Positions 13,354 to 25,908 of a stretch of DNA of 64,000 nt are shown in pieces. The notes beneath the pieces are model-generated. The model was not told where the DNA came from. It worked only from the letters and a program-made list of their open reading frames with translations, and searched no databases. The stretch spans positions 708,725 to 772,724 of the forward strand of contig PCDI01000009.1 of NCBI GenBank assembly GCA_002778195.1, given 5' to 3'. Made by a program: the position numbers and the translations under genes. Numbering within the stretch: the stretch's first letter is position 1; each line of letters begins with the position of its first letter. The stretch comes from Raffaelea ambrosiae. Its lineage: Eukaryota; Ascomycota; Sordariomycetes; Ophiostomatales; Ophiostomataceae.

Positions 13354-14168
13354 GCGAAGAGAGGATGAGGGGAGAGGGAAGGACATCGCGTTGAGGGTTT
13401 TTGATACCCATGTGTTTGATTTCTTTCTGCTGTTCATGGTTGTATTATATATTAATGTTGTTTCTTGTTGTCCTTATTATACCACTAGCCGATGCATCAT
13501 GACGGACAACGCTATTGCTTTTAAGTTCATTCACTTCCTATTTTCTTTTTTTATATTTTATATTGAAGAGTAATGTTCGAAATGCCGGAAGATCTATCAA
13601 ACCTGTAATCATACGAAAGAAAGAAGGCAAGCAAAGGCGAGAAATGCTCTAGTTTGCTTCCAGCCGCTACCGTCATTGACTATAAATCCCCAATAACAAA
13701 ATACGAACTGTTTTTTTTTATCACCGTGTAGTAACGACGCGCTTTTCTGGTGCCCAAAGTTTCAAGGAGTTCTGGATGTCAATGAAGATATCGAGGAGCC
13801 GACACGATGGTTGACTCCTTTTTTTTTCCCATTGTCCCTATGATCCTCTCTCCTCCATGATCCTTCCGCCACTCGATGCCCTTTCACACACTAATCCCAG
13901 ACATATTGGCCATGCTCTTGTAGCCGCCGTTTGGAGCCTGAAACCTCTCCAGCAGATGCAAACAAAATAATGATAGATTGTAACAGACAAAATAAAACAA
14001 AGACAGAATATCGACGCAAGCCAAGAAAAGAGTTGAAATCAATGACGAAACAAAAAACACAGGACCAAAATAAGATAACACCTCTAATCTCCTCATCTGT
14101 TCGCTACTTATCCTCCCTCTCTCTCTCTCTCTCCCCGACAAATGACAAATCGGTCTCCCTCCCCTGGT
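13354..14168. other. Convergent 3' flanks, no gene seen
   Basis: This 0.8 kb lies between the 3' ends of the PIP-box gene and the V-ATPase gene. It is AT-rich with short T runs and a (CT)n tract near 14118-14134, as expected of two 3' UTRs. No coding or RNA gene is recognised. Confidence 0.6.
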
Positions 14169-15032
14169 TTAGTCGTAGAACTTGCGGTTCTCGTTCTTGC
14201 CAAACAGCGTCTCGCGCACTGCCGGCAGGGCGTTGTGCTCGAGCAGGGTCAGGCGGGTCTCGAGGGTGTTGTCGATGCTGATCTTGCCCTCGCCGCCAAT
14301 GACAAACACGCCGCCGGCGCTGCCCTCGGGCAGCGGGTCCTTCTCGTCCAGCACGATCTCCAGGTCTTCGTCGAGCTCGGACTTGTACTCCTTGGAGGCG
14401 GCCGCGGCTGCCTCTTTGACGGCCGCGGCGTCGGCGGCGCGGGCGCGCACGACGACCTTGGGCTCGTGCAGGGCGTAGGCACCCTCGAGGATGAGCTTGG
14501 TGAGGATGGACTTGTACTTGGCTGGGGAGGCGCTGGCCTCCTTGGCGAGCTTCGTGCGGGCGTTCTCAAAGAGGTCATCGAGCAGCGCCTGGCGGGCGCC
14601 AAGGACCTTGAGGCGGGACTTGTTGGCGACGGTGGAGCGGGTGATCTGGAGGGACATGGTGGCCTGCTTGAACTTCTTCTCGTAGGCGGCGTCGATAGCG
14701 TCGGTCTCCTGGCGCACCAGCTTGGACTTTTCAATGGCAAACTCCTCGTTGGCCTTGATCTCGATCTCGCGGGCCTTTTCGGTGGCTTCCTGCTTGATGA
14801 ACGCTGTCATCTTCTTGAGCTCCTGGCCGACCTGTAGAAAAAGAAAAAGAGCAGGGCATTAGCATATCGATCACCCAGAAGGTTGTGTAGCCAGACAGAG
14901 CACTGCCGAGCAGACTCGGAGAGAGCCCGGAGAGCAAACAAAAGGCTGGCAGAGTAGAGAACAAGAACAAAAAGAAGAAGAAAACTCATCTAGACTCACC
15001 TGGTCGTCGGACAGCGCGTGGATCTGCGACAT
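14169..15032 (-). CDS. vma4: V-type proton ATPase subunit E
   Basis: This is the peripheral-stalk subunit of the vacuolar H+-ATPase. It forms a heterodimer with subunit G and ties the catalytic V1 sector to the membrane V0 sector. Exon 1 (15032-15000) encodes only MSQIHALSDDQ. A 168-bp intron (donor GTGAGT, acceptor CAG) leads in phase 0 to exon 2 (14831-14169), which begins VGQELKKMTAFIKQEA. The product is 231 residues, the normal length for the family. The N-terminal 100 residues are the long helix and coiled coil (EKAREIEIKANEEFAIEKSK), and the C-terminal half is the globular head ending in RKFYD. The downstream Met in MTAFIKQ would drop the conserved first 18 residues, so the spliced start is preferred. 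The gene is divergent from the NIPA transporter, with 1.6 kb of shared upstream DNA. Confidence 0.96.
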
Positions 15033-16675
15033 CTTGGGCGAACGTGAAGGGGGACGGAAGTGAGGGTTTTTTGGATTGCTTGGGGGGGTGGTGGATGGAG
15101 AAGAGAGCTCGAAACGCGGCGAGCCGGCGGACGAGCGATGTCGAGAAAGCTTGCGGGCAAAAGAGGCACAGAGCAGGAACAGGTCCAAGTCAACAGAACG
15201 AGGCGGCGATGGCGTAGCGAGGGACAATGCGCAAGAGCTTTGTTGTCGAGAGAGGCTGAGAAAGGGACTTGGGGGCAAATTGGCGCTTTTAGGAGGAGGG
15301 TTGCTTGGGGCTTCTCCCCGCTAAAAAAAACGACGATTAGCAAATAATAAGCTCTCCTGTCCCTTTGTTTGGCTGCCAGCCTGCCCGCCGGGACCAGACC
15401 CCCCAAGCTACAGGCGCCAAAGCTGTTTTGTCTCCAGCCACACTGAATCAACCCCACTTGCCTGTCCTTTGCTGCTTCGTAACTACATAGTAACTGCGGC
15501 GTAGAGCGCCAAGATGATTGATCACGTGACCATAAGCCACAGGACCCGCTTCTCCCTACGCCAGGCAGCTGCATTGTTGGGGAAAAAGGTATCGGCCAGC
15601 AAGGACGCAGGGGAGACGGAAGCCAGTGGAGCAGGCCGCGATGCATGTGGGACTCCCCCGTAAGATACTCGTGTGCGGTGTGCGGTGTGTGCTCTGGCCT
15701 GCCGCGGTTTCGTCTCGTGCCTTTCCCGTCTCTGCGTGTGTTTCGGGACGCATTCCTTTTCCCAACACAGAAAGGAGAACAGTCCTTGCACATTCTGGCC
15801 GATCCCGTTTAAGCGTTCTGCCTCAGTCGCGCCTGCCGTTTTTTGCCAACGACGCTGGGAACGGGAGTTTTTCAGCCACATGCCCTCAGCCTCTTCGTCT
15901 TGCAGTGTCTGTTCTCCGAATCTGGAACTTGGCTTTTCTCAGTGCCTTTTTCTCGGTACCTTTTTTTTTTCCTCCCATTCCATCTTCTTCCGTCTTCGCA
16001 TTCCCGCCCCAACACGCTCGCATTTTTTTCGCTCGCTCGCGCTACGACGTCACTCGCTGCTTGCTCGCGCAACACTGACGCAGAAACCAACAAAATCCCC
16101 CAGCAACGGGCGTAAGCTACACCGACCAGAATAGAGAGGGCCTGCCCACCATCAGAGCAGTACATCAGAACACGAGACACCGCCTCCCCACCCACTCTCC
16201 CTTCCTCTCGTCTTCGCTTCTTTGCTCGCCCGCCTCGACTGATCACTCCCATCGACACACCCCTGACCGGCTCGTGCTGCTGCTGTCCGTACCCGGTCAC
16301 ACTCGCCCTCCCAACAGACCGCACTCTTCCAACAGCTGCCCCCCTCCAAAAATCGACCACGCGCTGTTCCTGTCAGCCCCCAATTTTGGCAGGCGTCTTT
16401 TCTCGGTTCTCACTTTCTCGGATCTGAAAGCTGCTCTACCCGCCAGCCCTGCCCTGTGCGGACCGTCGGCCGCCCGTATATCTCTGCGGACGTTCCCGCG
16501 AGACTGCCAACCTGCATCCGACCTGACCTCGACATCTGCGCGCCGCTCCGTCCTCTGCTCCTCCTTCTCGACCCTCTCGCCGCCTGTCTTCTTATGCTTT
16601 TATAGCAACAGCATCTCTGGGACGTCTGCGCGCGCGCTGCCGCCAGATGCCCGTCGCACACCGGACGCTGGCGCA
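15033..16675. other. Divergent promoter region of vma4 and the NIPA transporter
   Basis: This 1.64 kb holds no recognised gene. The last 800 bases become pyrimidine-rich on the plus strand, as in the leaders of other genes here. TAACTACATAGTAACT, a partly palindromic motif of the kind scattered through the intergenic DNA, is at about 15479-15494. Confidence 0.55.
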
Positions 16676-16687
16676 ATGGGGTCTCTA
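16646..16687 (+). promoter_or_regulatory. Overlapping uORF at the start of the Mg2+ transporter gene
   Basis: ATG at 16646 opens a 13-codon frame (MPVAHRTLAQWGL) that ends at TAG 16685-16687. It overlaps the main ATG (16676) by 12 bases in another frame. If the mRNA starts upstream, ribosomes that begin here cannot use the main start without leaky scanning. The transcript start is unknown. Confidence 0.5.
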
Positions 16688-18790
16688 GGAGGACTCTCCC
16701 CTGGGGGAAGCATTGCGGTAAGTCGGGACTCTCGTGTCTAGCTTGTGCGTGGCTCATCTAACCTCTCTTGTCCTCCCCCTCCACAGCTCGGCATCTTTGT
16801 GGGCGTCCTCTCGACGAGCATTCAGAGCCTCGGCCTGACCCTCCAACGCAAATCCCACATTCTCGAAGACGAAAAGGCTCCCCATCTCGCCCGCCGCCCG
16901 CCCTACCACCGCCGTCGATGGCAGGTCGGCATGGCCATGTTCATATTCGCCAACCTGGTTGGCAGCTCCATCCAGATCTCGACCCTCCCCCTGCCCGTCC
17001 TCTCGACCCTCCAGGCCTCAGGCCTCGTCTTCAACTCGATATGTGCTACTCTCATTCTCGGCGAGCCCTTCACCCGCTGGTCGCTTTGGGGCACCCTGCT
17101 TGTCTGCTCCGGCGCCGTCCTCATCGCCATCTTCGGCGCCATTCCTGAGCCCGCCCACAACCTGGACGAGCTGCTCGAGCTGCTCGGCCGCCCGCCTTTT
17201 GTCGCCTGGATGGCTCTGCAAGCTGTCATGGTCATCGCCATTGCTGTCGCCATCGAGGTGGCCGGTGTGTTCCTCTCCGGCTTTGCGCAGTCGCCGCACT
17301 TCCGCCTCGCTCGTGGCCTCGCCTACGGCTGCATCAGCGGTGTGCTGTCTGCCCATTCGCTGCTTGTCGCCAAGTCGGCCGTCGAGCTCGTCGTCCGGAC
17401 CATCGCCGACGGCAACAACCAGTTCCGTCACTGGCAGGCCTGGGCCCTCGTGCTCGCCCTCATCACTCTAGCTCTCACGCAGCTCTACTACCTCCACCGC
17501 GGCCTCAAGCTGGTCTCGACGTCCGTGCTCTACCCCCTCGTCTTCTGCATCTACAACATCATCGCCATCCTCGACGGACTGATCTACTTCCGCCAGACCG
17601 ACCTGATTGGGCCAACGCGCGCCTGCCTGATATCCTTGGGCACCGTCATCCTGCTCTCGGGCGTTCTTGCGCTGTCATGGCGGCTCAGCGACGAGCAGCA
17701 CCAGCCCTCTGTGGGCCAGTCGACGCTCGCGCCTGGTCTGGGTCTTGTCGAAGACACCGAGGGCGAGGAGGAGGAGGAGGCCCTGCTTCTGGGCTGCTCC
17801 GACGTCACGCTTACAGACGGAATCGACGAGGAGCGGGATGTGGCCATTGTGGACGAGGAGGTGGCCACGGAAAGCCAGGGGCTCCTCTCGAAGAAGTACG
17901 TCTCCTCATACCACACGTTTACCTTTGATACGCTCGAAAACGGCGGCACTGTCTTGACGGCCACCTCGGCCGCGGACGATGCTCCGGCAGGCCGCCCGCC
18001 CACTGGAGCGGCCGCCCCCACTACCGAGCCACCACCATCATCACCCACACTGAGCCGCCGGCGGAGCCTGGCTCTGAGCGCGTTCAACACTGGCCTTCTG
18101 CCGGCCAATGTCACGAACCCATCTGTGCGCTGGGCCGAGCGCGCGGAGATCTGGGATGAGCTGGAAGACCAGGACGAGACCGGCGGTGCGGCACGAACGA
18201 GTCCCGTTTTGCACAGTGTGACACGGAGGCCACGGAGCAGCACATTGCCCGTGCAGTCGCTCAGCGACGAGCCATCAGCTCCTCCGCCGCGCTCCCCGCT
18301 GTCGCCGTTCCGCGCTGCAGGCCGCCGGGGCGTCAGCAATGGGTCACCCTCCATCGGTGGCCCCTCGGACGATGCCGACGACGAGGAGTTGGCGGCCTAT
18401 CGCAAGACGTTCCGGAGACGGCGGAAAACAACGGGCTTTCCTGGGTTCCACGCGCGCAGGGCCAGCCGACGAGCCTCGGGCAGTCTGGCCAGCGGCAGCG
18501 GGGGTAGCCATGCCAGCCACACCAGTGGCGGTAGCAACAACACCCTCGGCAACCTGTGGAGTCTTAGCTGGTGGAACAGCAACAGCAGTAGCATCGACAA
18601 TGATGCCAGCAAGGGAAAGCAGCAAGCGGCAGCGACGTCGCCCAGCGTGCCGCGGGCGTCTGAGGACCTAGAGCGAGCACCACTTATTCCTGGGCGGACG
18701 GTGCAAAGCGAGCCGGCCACACCGAGCCAAGCTGGTGGCACGAATGGACAAGCCAGGCAAGGCCCCAGCCATAATTCTCCAGTAGAATGA
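16676..18790 (+). CDS. NIPA-type magnesium transporter (DUF803 family)
   Basis: This is a multispanning membrane protein of the NIPA family in the drug/metabolite transporter superfamily. Characterised animal members carry Mg2+ and other divalent cations. Exon 1 (16676-16717) encodes MGSLGGLSPGGSIA. A 69-bp intron (GTAAGT...CAG) joins it in phase 0 to exon 2 (16787-18790), giving 681 residues. The family signature STSIQSLGLTLQRKSH follows the splice. About nine hydrophobic segments fill residues 12-315. The last 366 residues are a hydrophilic tail, acidic around 355-390 and then Ser/Pro/Arg-rich, so the protein is nearly twice the length of animal NIPAs. Reading through the intron from the Met at 16745 gives another N terminus of the same total length by chance, but it lacks the MGSLGGLSPGGS start that I associate with fungal members. 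Confidence 0.9.
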
Positions 18791-19783
18791 AGGGAACTTT
18801 CTGTTCTATATTGTACCCTTTTTTTGGTTCCCTTCCGTTCTATAATCTTCTGTTGCATTATCTCGGGTGTTTATTTCGGGGTGGTGTTTGTTGCCGTTGT
18901 TGATTCTCTTGCTCACTTGGCTGTGGTTTGCTGCTCCCCTGTGCTGGCCATCATTCATCTTTTTTGTTGCTCTTCGTTTGGCTTACTGCTACTGCTTCTT
19001 CTTCTTCTTCTTCTTCTTCTTATGCTGTTTGGATTCTGGGAAAAATATACCTCCACCATGCTTGGACAAGGCCAACTGGGACTGCGTTGCTACAGGGACT
19101 TTTTTCAAGGAAGAGAGATTGCGTTTGTTTGTCTGTTTGTTTGTTTGTTTTGGGATATGGACGGCTCTTATCTTAAAGAGAAAGAAAGAAAGAAAGACTA
19201 CTACATCATCAGCGTTATTCGTTGCTACAGGATACCAACCCTCGATTTGTCGAGGTTCGAATATATTTCTTTTGTCGAGCCCATTTCGAAGTGTATAAAC
19301 ACCAGAGTGACTACTCCCCATATATATATCTCTTTCTTTTTTGTAATTTATATTTCTTTGGGAATATATATACGCGCTTTCTATGATTCCGCTCCATGCA
19401 ACCGTATCCTTATTTTCAAACGGGTGTGATATGTTCAGAGGTGACGGCCAGCCCCAAAGCTGGCCCAAAAGGGGGGGACAGAAAATAAGATACAGACAAA
19501 GAATAAGGCAAACGAAAAAAAAGACATAAAAACAACAAAACAAGAGTGGCTTTGCTTTCTCATCTAGAGAAAAGAAAAAAAAAGAAAATAAGACGCTTTC
19601 CACACGGAAAAAAAAAAAGGTTCAAAACACTCAATAGCCGCCCACCAACCAGCAGATCTCAACAATTCGACGAACTCTCACACGCTACCAAGTTCCTCCA
19701 CCATCACTGCCAATGGGTTGGTTTTCAGTAAGTTTTTTTTTTTGGTCTTGTTTTTGGTTACACTCCCCACCCCAACTCTTCCC
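18791..19783. other. Convergent 3' flanks with microsatellites
   Basis: This 1 kb lies between the 3' ends of the NIPA gene and the tetraspanin gene. It contains (CTT)n at 18995-19021, GTTT repeats near 19123-19150, GAAA repeats near 19180-19196 and several A runs at 19500-19620. No coding potential is recognised. Confidence 0.6.
18995..19021 (+). repeat. (CTT)n microsatellite
   Basis: Nine uninterrupted CTT units in the 3' flank of the NIPA gene. Confidence 0.9.
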
Positions 19784-20531
19784 TTAGAATGTCCGGGTCG
19801 GGCCGTTCTTCTCGTCAATGTACCGGAACCGCTCGCGCTCCTTGCGGTCCTTGACCAGACAGGCGGTAGCCATGATGAGAACGCCGGCAATGCCGCACAT
19901 GCCGAAGATGGCAGTGAAGATGTCGTCGACAAAGACATTGGCAAAGCTGGCAATGGGCGTAGCGCAGCCGCGCACGAGGGCGGAGGCGGCCGGGCTAGGG
20001 CAGGTGGCGTCGGTGACAAAGGCGGGCGAGGTGCTGTTGAAGTAGCCGCAGCAGGCAAAGGAGGTCTGCATGAGCTCCTGGATGGTGTCGGTCTGGGCGT
20101 TCCAGAGGAGGGAAAAGTCGGCCTTGGTGTTGAGGGTCAAGATCCAGAGGTCGAGGCCGATGACGAGGCTGAAGAGGGCAGTGAACATGATCAGGTAGGA
20201 CGAGAACTTGAGCCAGCCGCGGGTGGGCATGATGACGGCGGGGATGGTGATGACAAAGGTGATGAAGTAGAAGATGGCGTTGACGATGCCGGCTGCAAAG
20301 GGTTAGCTTCTTTCTCTTTCTCTCTCTCTCTCTCTGTTTGTCTCTGTCAGGGCCTCTCCTACCTGTCAATGGAAATTCCGAGTAGAGAAGATTGATGGCG
20401 GCATCACGGCCGTTGGTCGGGGTCTTGTTCAGGTCACTCCGGACAATGAGGGAGAAGCCGAGCATGATGGCGCCCATGGCCACGAACAGAAAGTCGAAGA
20501 CGACATAGGCAACGAGGACTTTGTTCGCCAT
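19784..20531 (-). CDS. pls1: Fungal tetraspanin, Pls1 type
   Basis: This is a four-span membrane protein. Pls1 of plant pathogens is needed for penetration-peg emergence from appressoria, and in saprophytes for ascospore germination. Exon 1 is 20531-20363 and exon 2 is 20292-19784. A 70-bp intron (GTAGGA...CAG, phase 1) joins them to read FPLT-AGIVNAIFYF. The product is 225 residues, a length typical of Pls1. Hydrophobic segments lie near residues 8-30, 58-80, 90-110 and 190-212. The large loop carries the CCG signature (CCGYFNSTSPAF) with further Cys in TCPSP and GCATP, and a charged tail KDRKERERFRYIDEK. A related fungal family, Tsp3, is the main alternative. The Pls1 call rests on length and the CCGYFNS loop. 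Confidence 0.8.
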
Positions 20532-22281
20532 GGTGGATGATGATGTTGTTGGTGATGTTCCTCCCTTTGTAGATGCTAGTCCTTGGGTCTCCAAGCGAAA
20601 TCCGAGATTCCAACAAACCAAAAATCCACGCCCTCCCGGTTGAAGCAGACGGCCGGCGTCTTTTCGAAAATAGAATGAAGCAGTAGGCGGAAAGAACGAG
20701 TGTTGGATGGATGAGATGACTGGCCGGTCGTGTATTTCGTTTCCTTTTTGTCGGCTCCAACCAAAACAACAACGCAAAAAAAGAAGAAAAAAACAAGAGA
20801 AAGGACCAAAGGAGAGGAAAGAGACGAACCCGCGATACTCAGGATTAGGAGAAAGAGAGGGAAGAACAGTGGCAAGAGAGAGTAGTTGAAGAAACAAAAC
20901 TGGCGAGAGAGGGAGAAAAGGAGAGAGAGAGAAAGAGAGAACGAGAGAGGGACACAGACAGAAACCAGTTCGTCAAGGGAAAAGGGGTGGGACGGGAGAA
21001 GATGAAACCTGATCGGCACGATCACAGAGATGGAGAGAAGAGGCAGACAGAAAAGAGAGAGAGAAAGAAAGAGAGGATGAGAGACAGGAAGAGAGGCCAG
21101 AGAGTGGGAGGCCAAGCCATCTTAGCATTCACTGCATAAGACACAGCAGAGCGTGTGTGCATCTTGCTATTGGACGACCAGACAAGGTGGAGTGTCGTCG
21201 AGAGGCCACGACAAGAGGAAACCAGAAACAAGCAGGGTTGCTGCAGAGTGGGCCAAGGCCCGAGGGCAGACAAGAGATGCTACGGTAGACGACCACGGCG
21301 AGGCACGCAAAAATAGATGCACAGCACTGGATACTACGCACATACACACAGATGCCCTTGCTGGTAATGCAGCAGCTGTCAGGGCTCTGCTTCAGAAAGG
21401 GCTGGCCTCGTCAAACTGGCGATGCTGTAGGCTCTTTTTGTGATGGCGGCCGCGCAATGGTTTTTGTCTGAGACTGACAAGAAAAGAAAAACCATTTGCA
21501 AGAGAGTGTGTGCGTGTGTGTGTGTGAGCGTGTGTGCATTATCGTGGACCAGCCGCAGAAGTGGCCTGTCCACGAGACCGTCTCAGCCAATATGTGGTGG
21601 TGGTAATGGGCGGATCTGCAACAGCACTGGTTTCAAGACGTCTGAGAGGGCTGCTTGGGTGTTTGGGGGAGGGTGGCCGACTGCGGGCTTAAGGCCGACA
21701 GGCACAGTGGAGAGAGCCTCCAAGTCTCTTACAGGGGAGGGTTGTGTGGGTGGGGTCGCCCGCCTTGAGCCGCATGGAAAGCAGGAAGAATGACTAACTA
21801 CACCGTACATACATAACTAGTACATAGCAACTCAGGAAGACTCTGTTGGTAGTGGCTGGGCCAGTGGCTGGCCAGCAGACAAGTGCACTGGCCCAACTGA
21901 CACCACACAACATGCCAGTACTTTTTTTTTCCGAACAAAGAGATCAAAGCAAGAAACAACGCTCTCTAGGAGAACAAAGGCCATTCTTTTCTTTTTTCTC
22001 CCCCAACAAACAACGGAAGAGGACATTGGGCGCAAGAATGTGACTCAACGGTTTGCCATGTGCAATGAGGCAAGCGAAATACCAACGACATGCGGTCTTG
22101 TTGCCTCTGCGTCTTGCGGTCTCCTCTACTGTGTTGAGTGCCTTTCATTGGCCACGATTTCTTCCCTACAAGACGTCCCCCCCCATTTCCAACACGCAGG
22201 AGGCTGCTTGCGTTTTGCATGCATGGCGTGCATGGGGCAGGGATTGCTTGTCCTGCAAGAAGACCCACTGTTGTCCGTGTC

Positions 22282-22344
22282 TGGGTTTCTTTTTGGGTTT
22301 CCCTTGGGTCTCCTTTTGGGTCTCCTTTTGGGTCTCCTATCGAG
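22282..22344 (+). repeat. ~12-bp tandem repeat (GGGTCTCCTTTT)
   Basis: Five imperfect copies of a 12-bp unit, with GGGTTTCTTTTT and GGGTTTCCCTT variants at the left and two perfect GGGTCTCCTTTT copies at the right. Confidence 0.8.
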
Positions 22345-23340
22345 TTTCTTGTTGGATCCCCCTTTTGGGCATTCCCCCTTCTGTTTGGCATAGGCACACC
22401 GGGCAGGCCAGCAGATTTAGTCACCCTCATACATAGCACAGCAGCGAGGCACTCAGCGTATCCTGCCTCACCCCTTTCTATCCATGACTCGTTTCTTCAT
22501 GCGATTGACCGTCAGATACACCCTCTCCTAGTTGGTTGGCTGTCTTGGCATAACTTGACACCGCCTCACTCTGCGCCCTCCGTGTCGTCGTGGAGAAGGC
22601 CAATCATGCATAATGGGGAGAAGGTAGGGGACTATGCCAATAGACAGCTCTTTTTCTCTCTTCGTGTACGTCACTTCTCTTTTCTGTTGCGTTTTGTTCT
22701 CGTCCATGTTTTTAATTGATTTTATTTTCCGTTGGTGTGAAAACAACCACGAACAAAACGCCCGGCAGCGTCGCCGAGGTATGGCAACTTCCGTCCAACA
22801 GTATATGGTGTCAACCACCCGCCATGTGGACTGTGTTGCCAAAGAGACGCAGAGAGCGAATCACAGACGGTCGACCAAACAGACCCCCGCCATCGGAGAC
22901 ATACCCAGCTAAGGACATGTCCGAAAAAAAAAGAAAAGGAATCCGGCCGCGGCAGTTCATTGTTCAGAGCCACAGCGAAACGTCATTAGGGGGGGGGGAA
23001 GAGCGGAGCCCCCCCAAGACCACCACACAACGAGAGTTCTAGACCGTCTACCAAGAAGAAGAAAAACTCCCCGAACAAACGTTTTCCTCTTGTGCTGCCC
23101 TGCAGCCCACGCGAGCAACCCGACTTTTCTCCTTCTTTCATTCCCCCCCTCCCTTTTGCCACTACGCCTTGCCTGGTTATTCGACGGTGATTCAGCCAGG
23201 TCAGCCTCACGGTCCATTTTTTATTTGATTGTATTTTTTCTCAAACCATGGATGCCGAGGTTGTGGGCTGGCGTTCGCTTGATGTTCGTTTGCTTGTTCG
23301 GTGATGGCGGCGGCAGTTCGTCCCAGACTTCGTCGCAGTC

Positions 23341-23411
23341 CCGGTGCTGTCCGGTGCTGTCCGGTGCTGTCCGGCCGTGTTCGTCGATGTTCGTTGATGT
23401 TCGTTGATGCC
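23341..23411 (+). repeat. Two adjacent 10-bp tandem repeats
   Basis: Three perfect CCGGTGCTGT copies (23341-23370) are followed within 10 bases by about three TTCGTTGATG copies. Both blocks have a 10-bp period. Confidence 0.85.
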
Positions 23412-25092
23412 CGTTCCTGCCCCCATGGCTGCCCCGTCTGCGTGTCCGTCCAATTCTCCGTCAACGGTGTTGTCCATTCCCAATTTTTATCAGCCACGCA
23501 ATGTGCCTTCCTTCCCCTTGCTACTATTAGCATTGCCCCCCCTTCTCAGACCGGGATCTCTCGCCCGGTACTGTGTTTTTTTTTTTTTTTTGCGTGTGGT
23601 CTCTTGCTTGAACTGTGCTATTCTAATTTTTTTTTTTGTCACTCGTACTCATAAGGCCCCTCATTGGTCCTGCATTCTTCTTCTTTGTCCCTCGCCACTA
23701 ATTTTCAACGTGTGTACCACGGTATGTCGAGCAAACAAAGAAACACTTTGACAGTTGCACCTGTCACAACTGCCGAACTTTCCGGTCGTCCTGCCAAGTG
23801 ACAAGGCGGCTTGCCAGATGAGGAAAGCCTCCGTCGAAGCGAACGGTCAAAAAGAAGACACCAATGTCAAACCATTCTGAATTCCAATTTTTTTATCGCC
23901 TCTCTTGCTCTGACTGACTATTTTTTTTTTGGAGTGGCATTTTTCGACTGTGTCCACGCGTTTCAGTCGCCTCTCTCTCTCTCTTTCATTGCAGTCTTCC
24001 CCAGCGGCTACTGCTCTCCAATGGCATGTTTTAGACTCTTTGCAATAGTGCTGCCTGGCCACAGCACGTCCTCATTCGTTCTCACTCGTCTCGAACATAT
24101 GTCCGTGATATCAGAGTGGAGAACCCTTGGATAGACTCCTATATCTCTTCTTTACGTTTCCTGTCTCTTTGAGAGAGACCGATTTTCGGGCAATTGTCTT
24201 CGTCATTTTGCCCCCCCCCCCTCCCTTCCATCAGGGCCGTGACATGTTCGCAGTTGGTTGGTGTCTGGACATGCCAGCCAACATTCCTTGGGCGCCTGTC
24301 AGAGAGCCAGCCGAGGCGTCTTCTGTCTAGACCAACATCCGGCGCGCTTATGCATTTTGCATTTTTTTTTTTTTGGAAAGGGAGCCTTGCGTAGGAGCTC
24401 TCCTCGCGATGCTCGCTGTCCGCGCCCTGTTCAGCTAGCCTTCTGGCAACAAGTACGTATATATTGCGGTATTGGGGGGGAAACATGATCTATAAAACGA
24501 TCATGTAACAGAAAAGACACGCCGTTGTCATAGCATGGCCGTACACCCACTTTGCGCTTGTTCTACTCGTTCTGGTCGTACAATCTGCTCCAATACGCCA
24601 TCCGCATTATCGTATTCTCCCACATTTTCCATTTGCCAATCCTGTCCTGCCCCATCTCCCTTTCCACCCCTTCGCCTTCGGGCTCGCGCTATCCACAAGG
24701 CGCTTACTGTTGGGACGCTTCGTGAAGGGGCGGCGTGGGCCAGCCAGTAAGGCTGCTGCTATGTCCTCTTAGACACGCATTTCACATGCTGGCGTGGGCT
24801 TTCTTGTGGTGGCAGGTTTCTCCATTTTATTCGACATAGCACGCAACCAAGATATACATACGATGGGACGGGCAGCTAGTCGGCCTCAGCTCCCCTGCAC
24901 AGACAGCACGTCACGTGGCCGCAGTGGCACAGGCCGCCCAACAGCACTGATTCAGCTGGCCATGCACAGGCGCTAGACTGGCCGCCAGAAAACAGTCTCT
25001 CCCTCTCCCCAGCGGCCGTCTAAAGCACCCGTACGATACCCGTACCCCGTACTTGGCCCGCCCCAGTCCACGGCATTAGCCCGATTTGCGAC

Positions 25093-25128
25093 TGGCATAG
25101 TATCTGGCATAGTATTGGCATAGTATCG
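25093..25128 (+). repeat. Short tandem repeat (TGGCATAGTAT)
   Basis: Three near-identical 11-12 bp copies of TGGCATAGTAT(C) in intergenic DNA. Confidence 0.8.
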
Positions 25129-25908
25129 GACAGGGTGTCTGGCCGAGTCTCTGACAGAGAATCCGACTGGACACGGCATCGCGCCCATACATGCATTGCC
25201 TCTGCAGGGCCATGGCTGGTGGAGCGCTCGAGGTGGCCCCGGTCCGCTTGGTGCCCACGAACGCCAATATCACGTGCCCCGTGCCAAGCCCCAGGGACAA
25301 AAAGAGGGAGGCAAACATTCACTAAGAAGCTAAGAGAAACGAGAGACCAGGCGACTTTCAACCAGCAACGCCCGCGAGGTGAGAAAAGAGAGAGACACCC
25401 CGGGCACAGAGACAAGAGAGGAAGCTCGCTCTGTCTGTCTGTCTCTCGGTTCTCCGTGCCCGCCAGAGACGAGAAAGCGTAGGCCGCCGAGCCACGTCCC
25501 TTTTTTTATTTTTTCTTTTATTTGCCTCGTCCAATCGGCCGTCCTCCGATTCCAGGCCGTTTTTTTTCTTTCAGTCTTTTTTATTTTTTGTTTTCAGTCT
25601 TCTGTCTTCTTTTTGACGGGCCCCCTTTCGTTCTCTGTTTCTCCGGCTTCTCTTGTTTCCAGCCTCTTCTGTCGGCCGTGTCTGCCTCTGTTCTCTTATA
25701 ATCCCTGGCGCTCCCCGTCTCCTCGCGCCTGTCCAACCCCCCCGTCCCATCCACCCACGTTCTTCTTCCCCACCCGTGTTGACATTGCGGTCCATCCTTC
25801 TTGTTCCTTTCAGCCTTTTCCTCTTTTTCCTTCCCTCTTACCCCTCCCCGCACTCTCTCTCTTTTCCTCCCTCCCCCCCTCCCCCCCCGGCGCCGGCTGG
25901 GATTTCAT

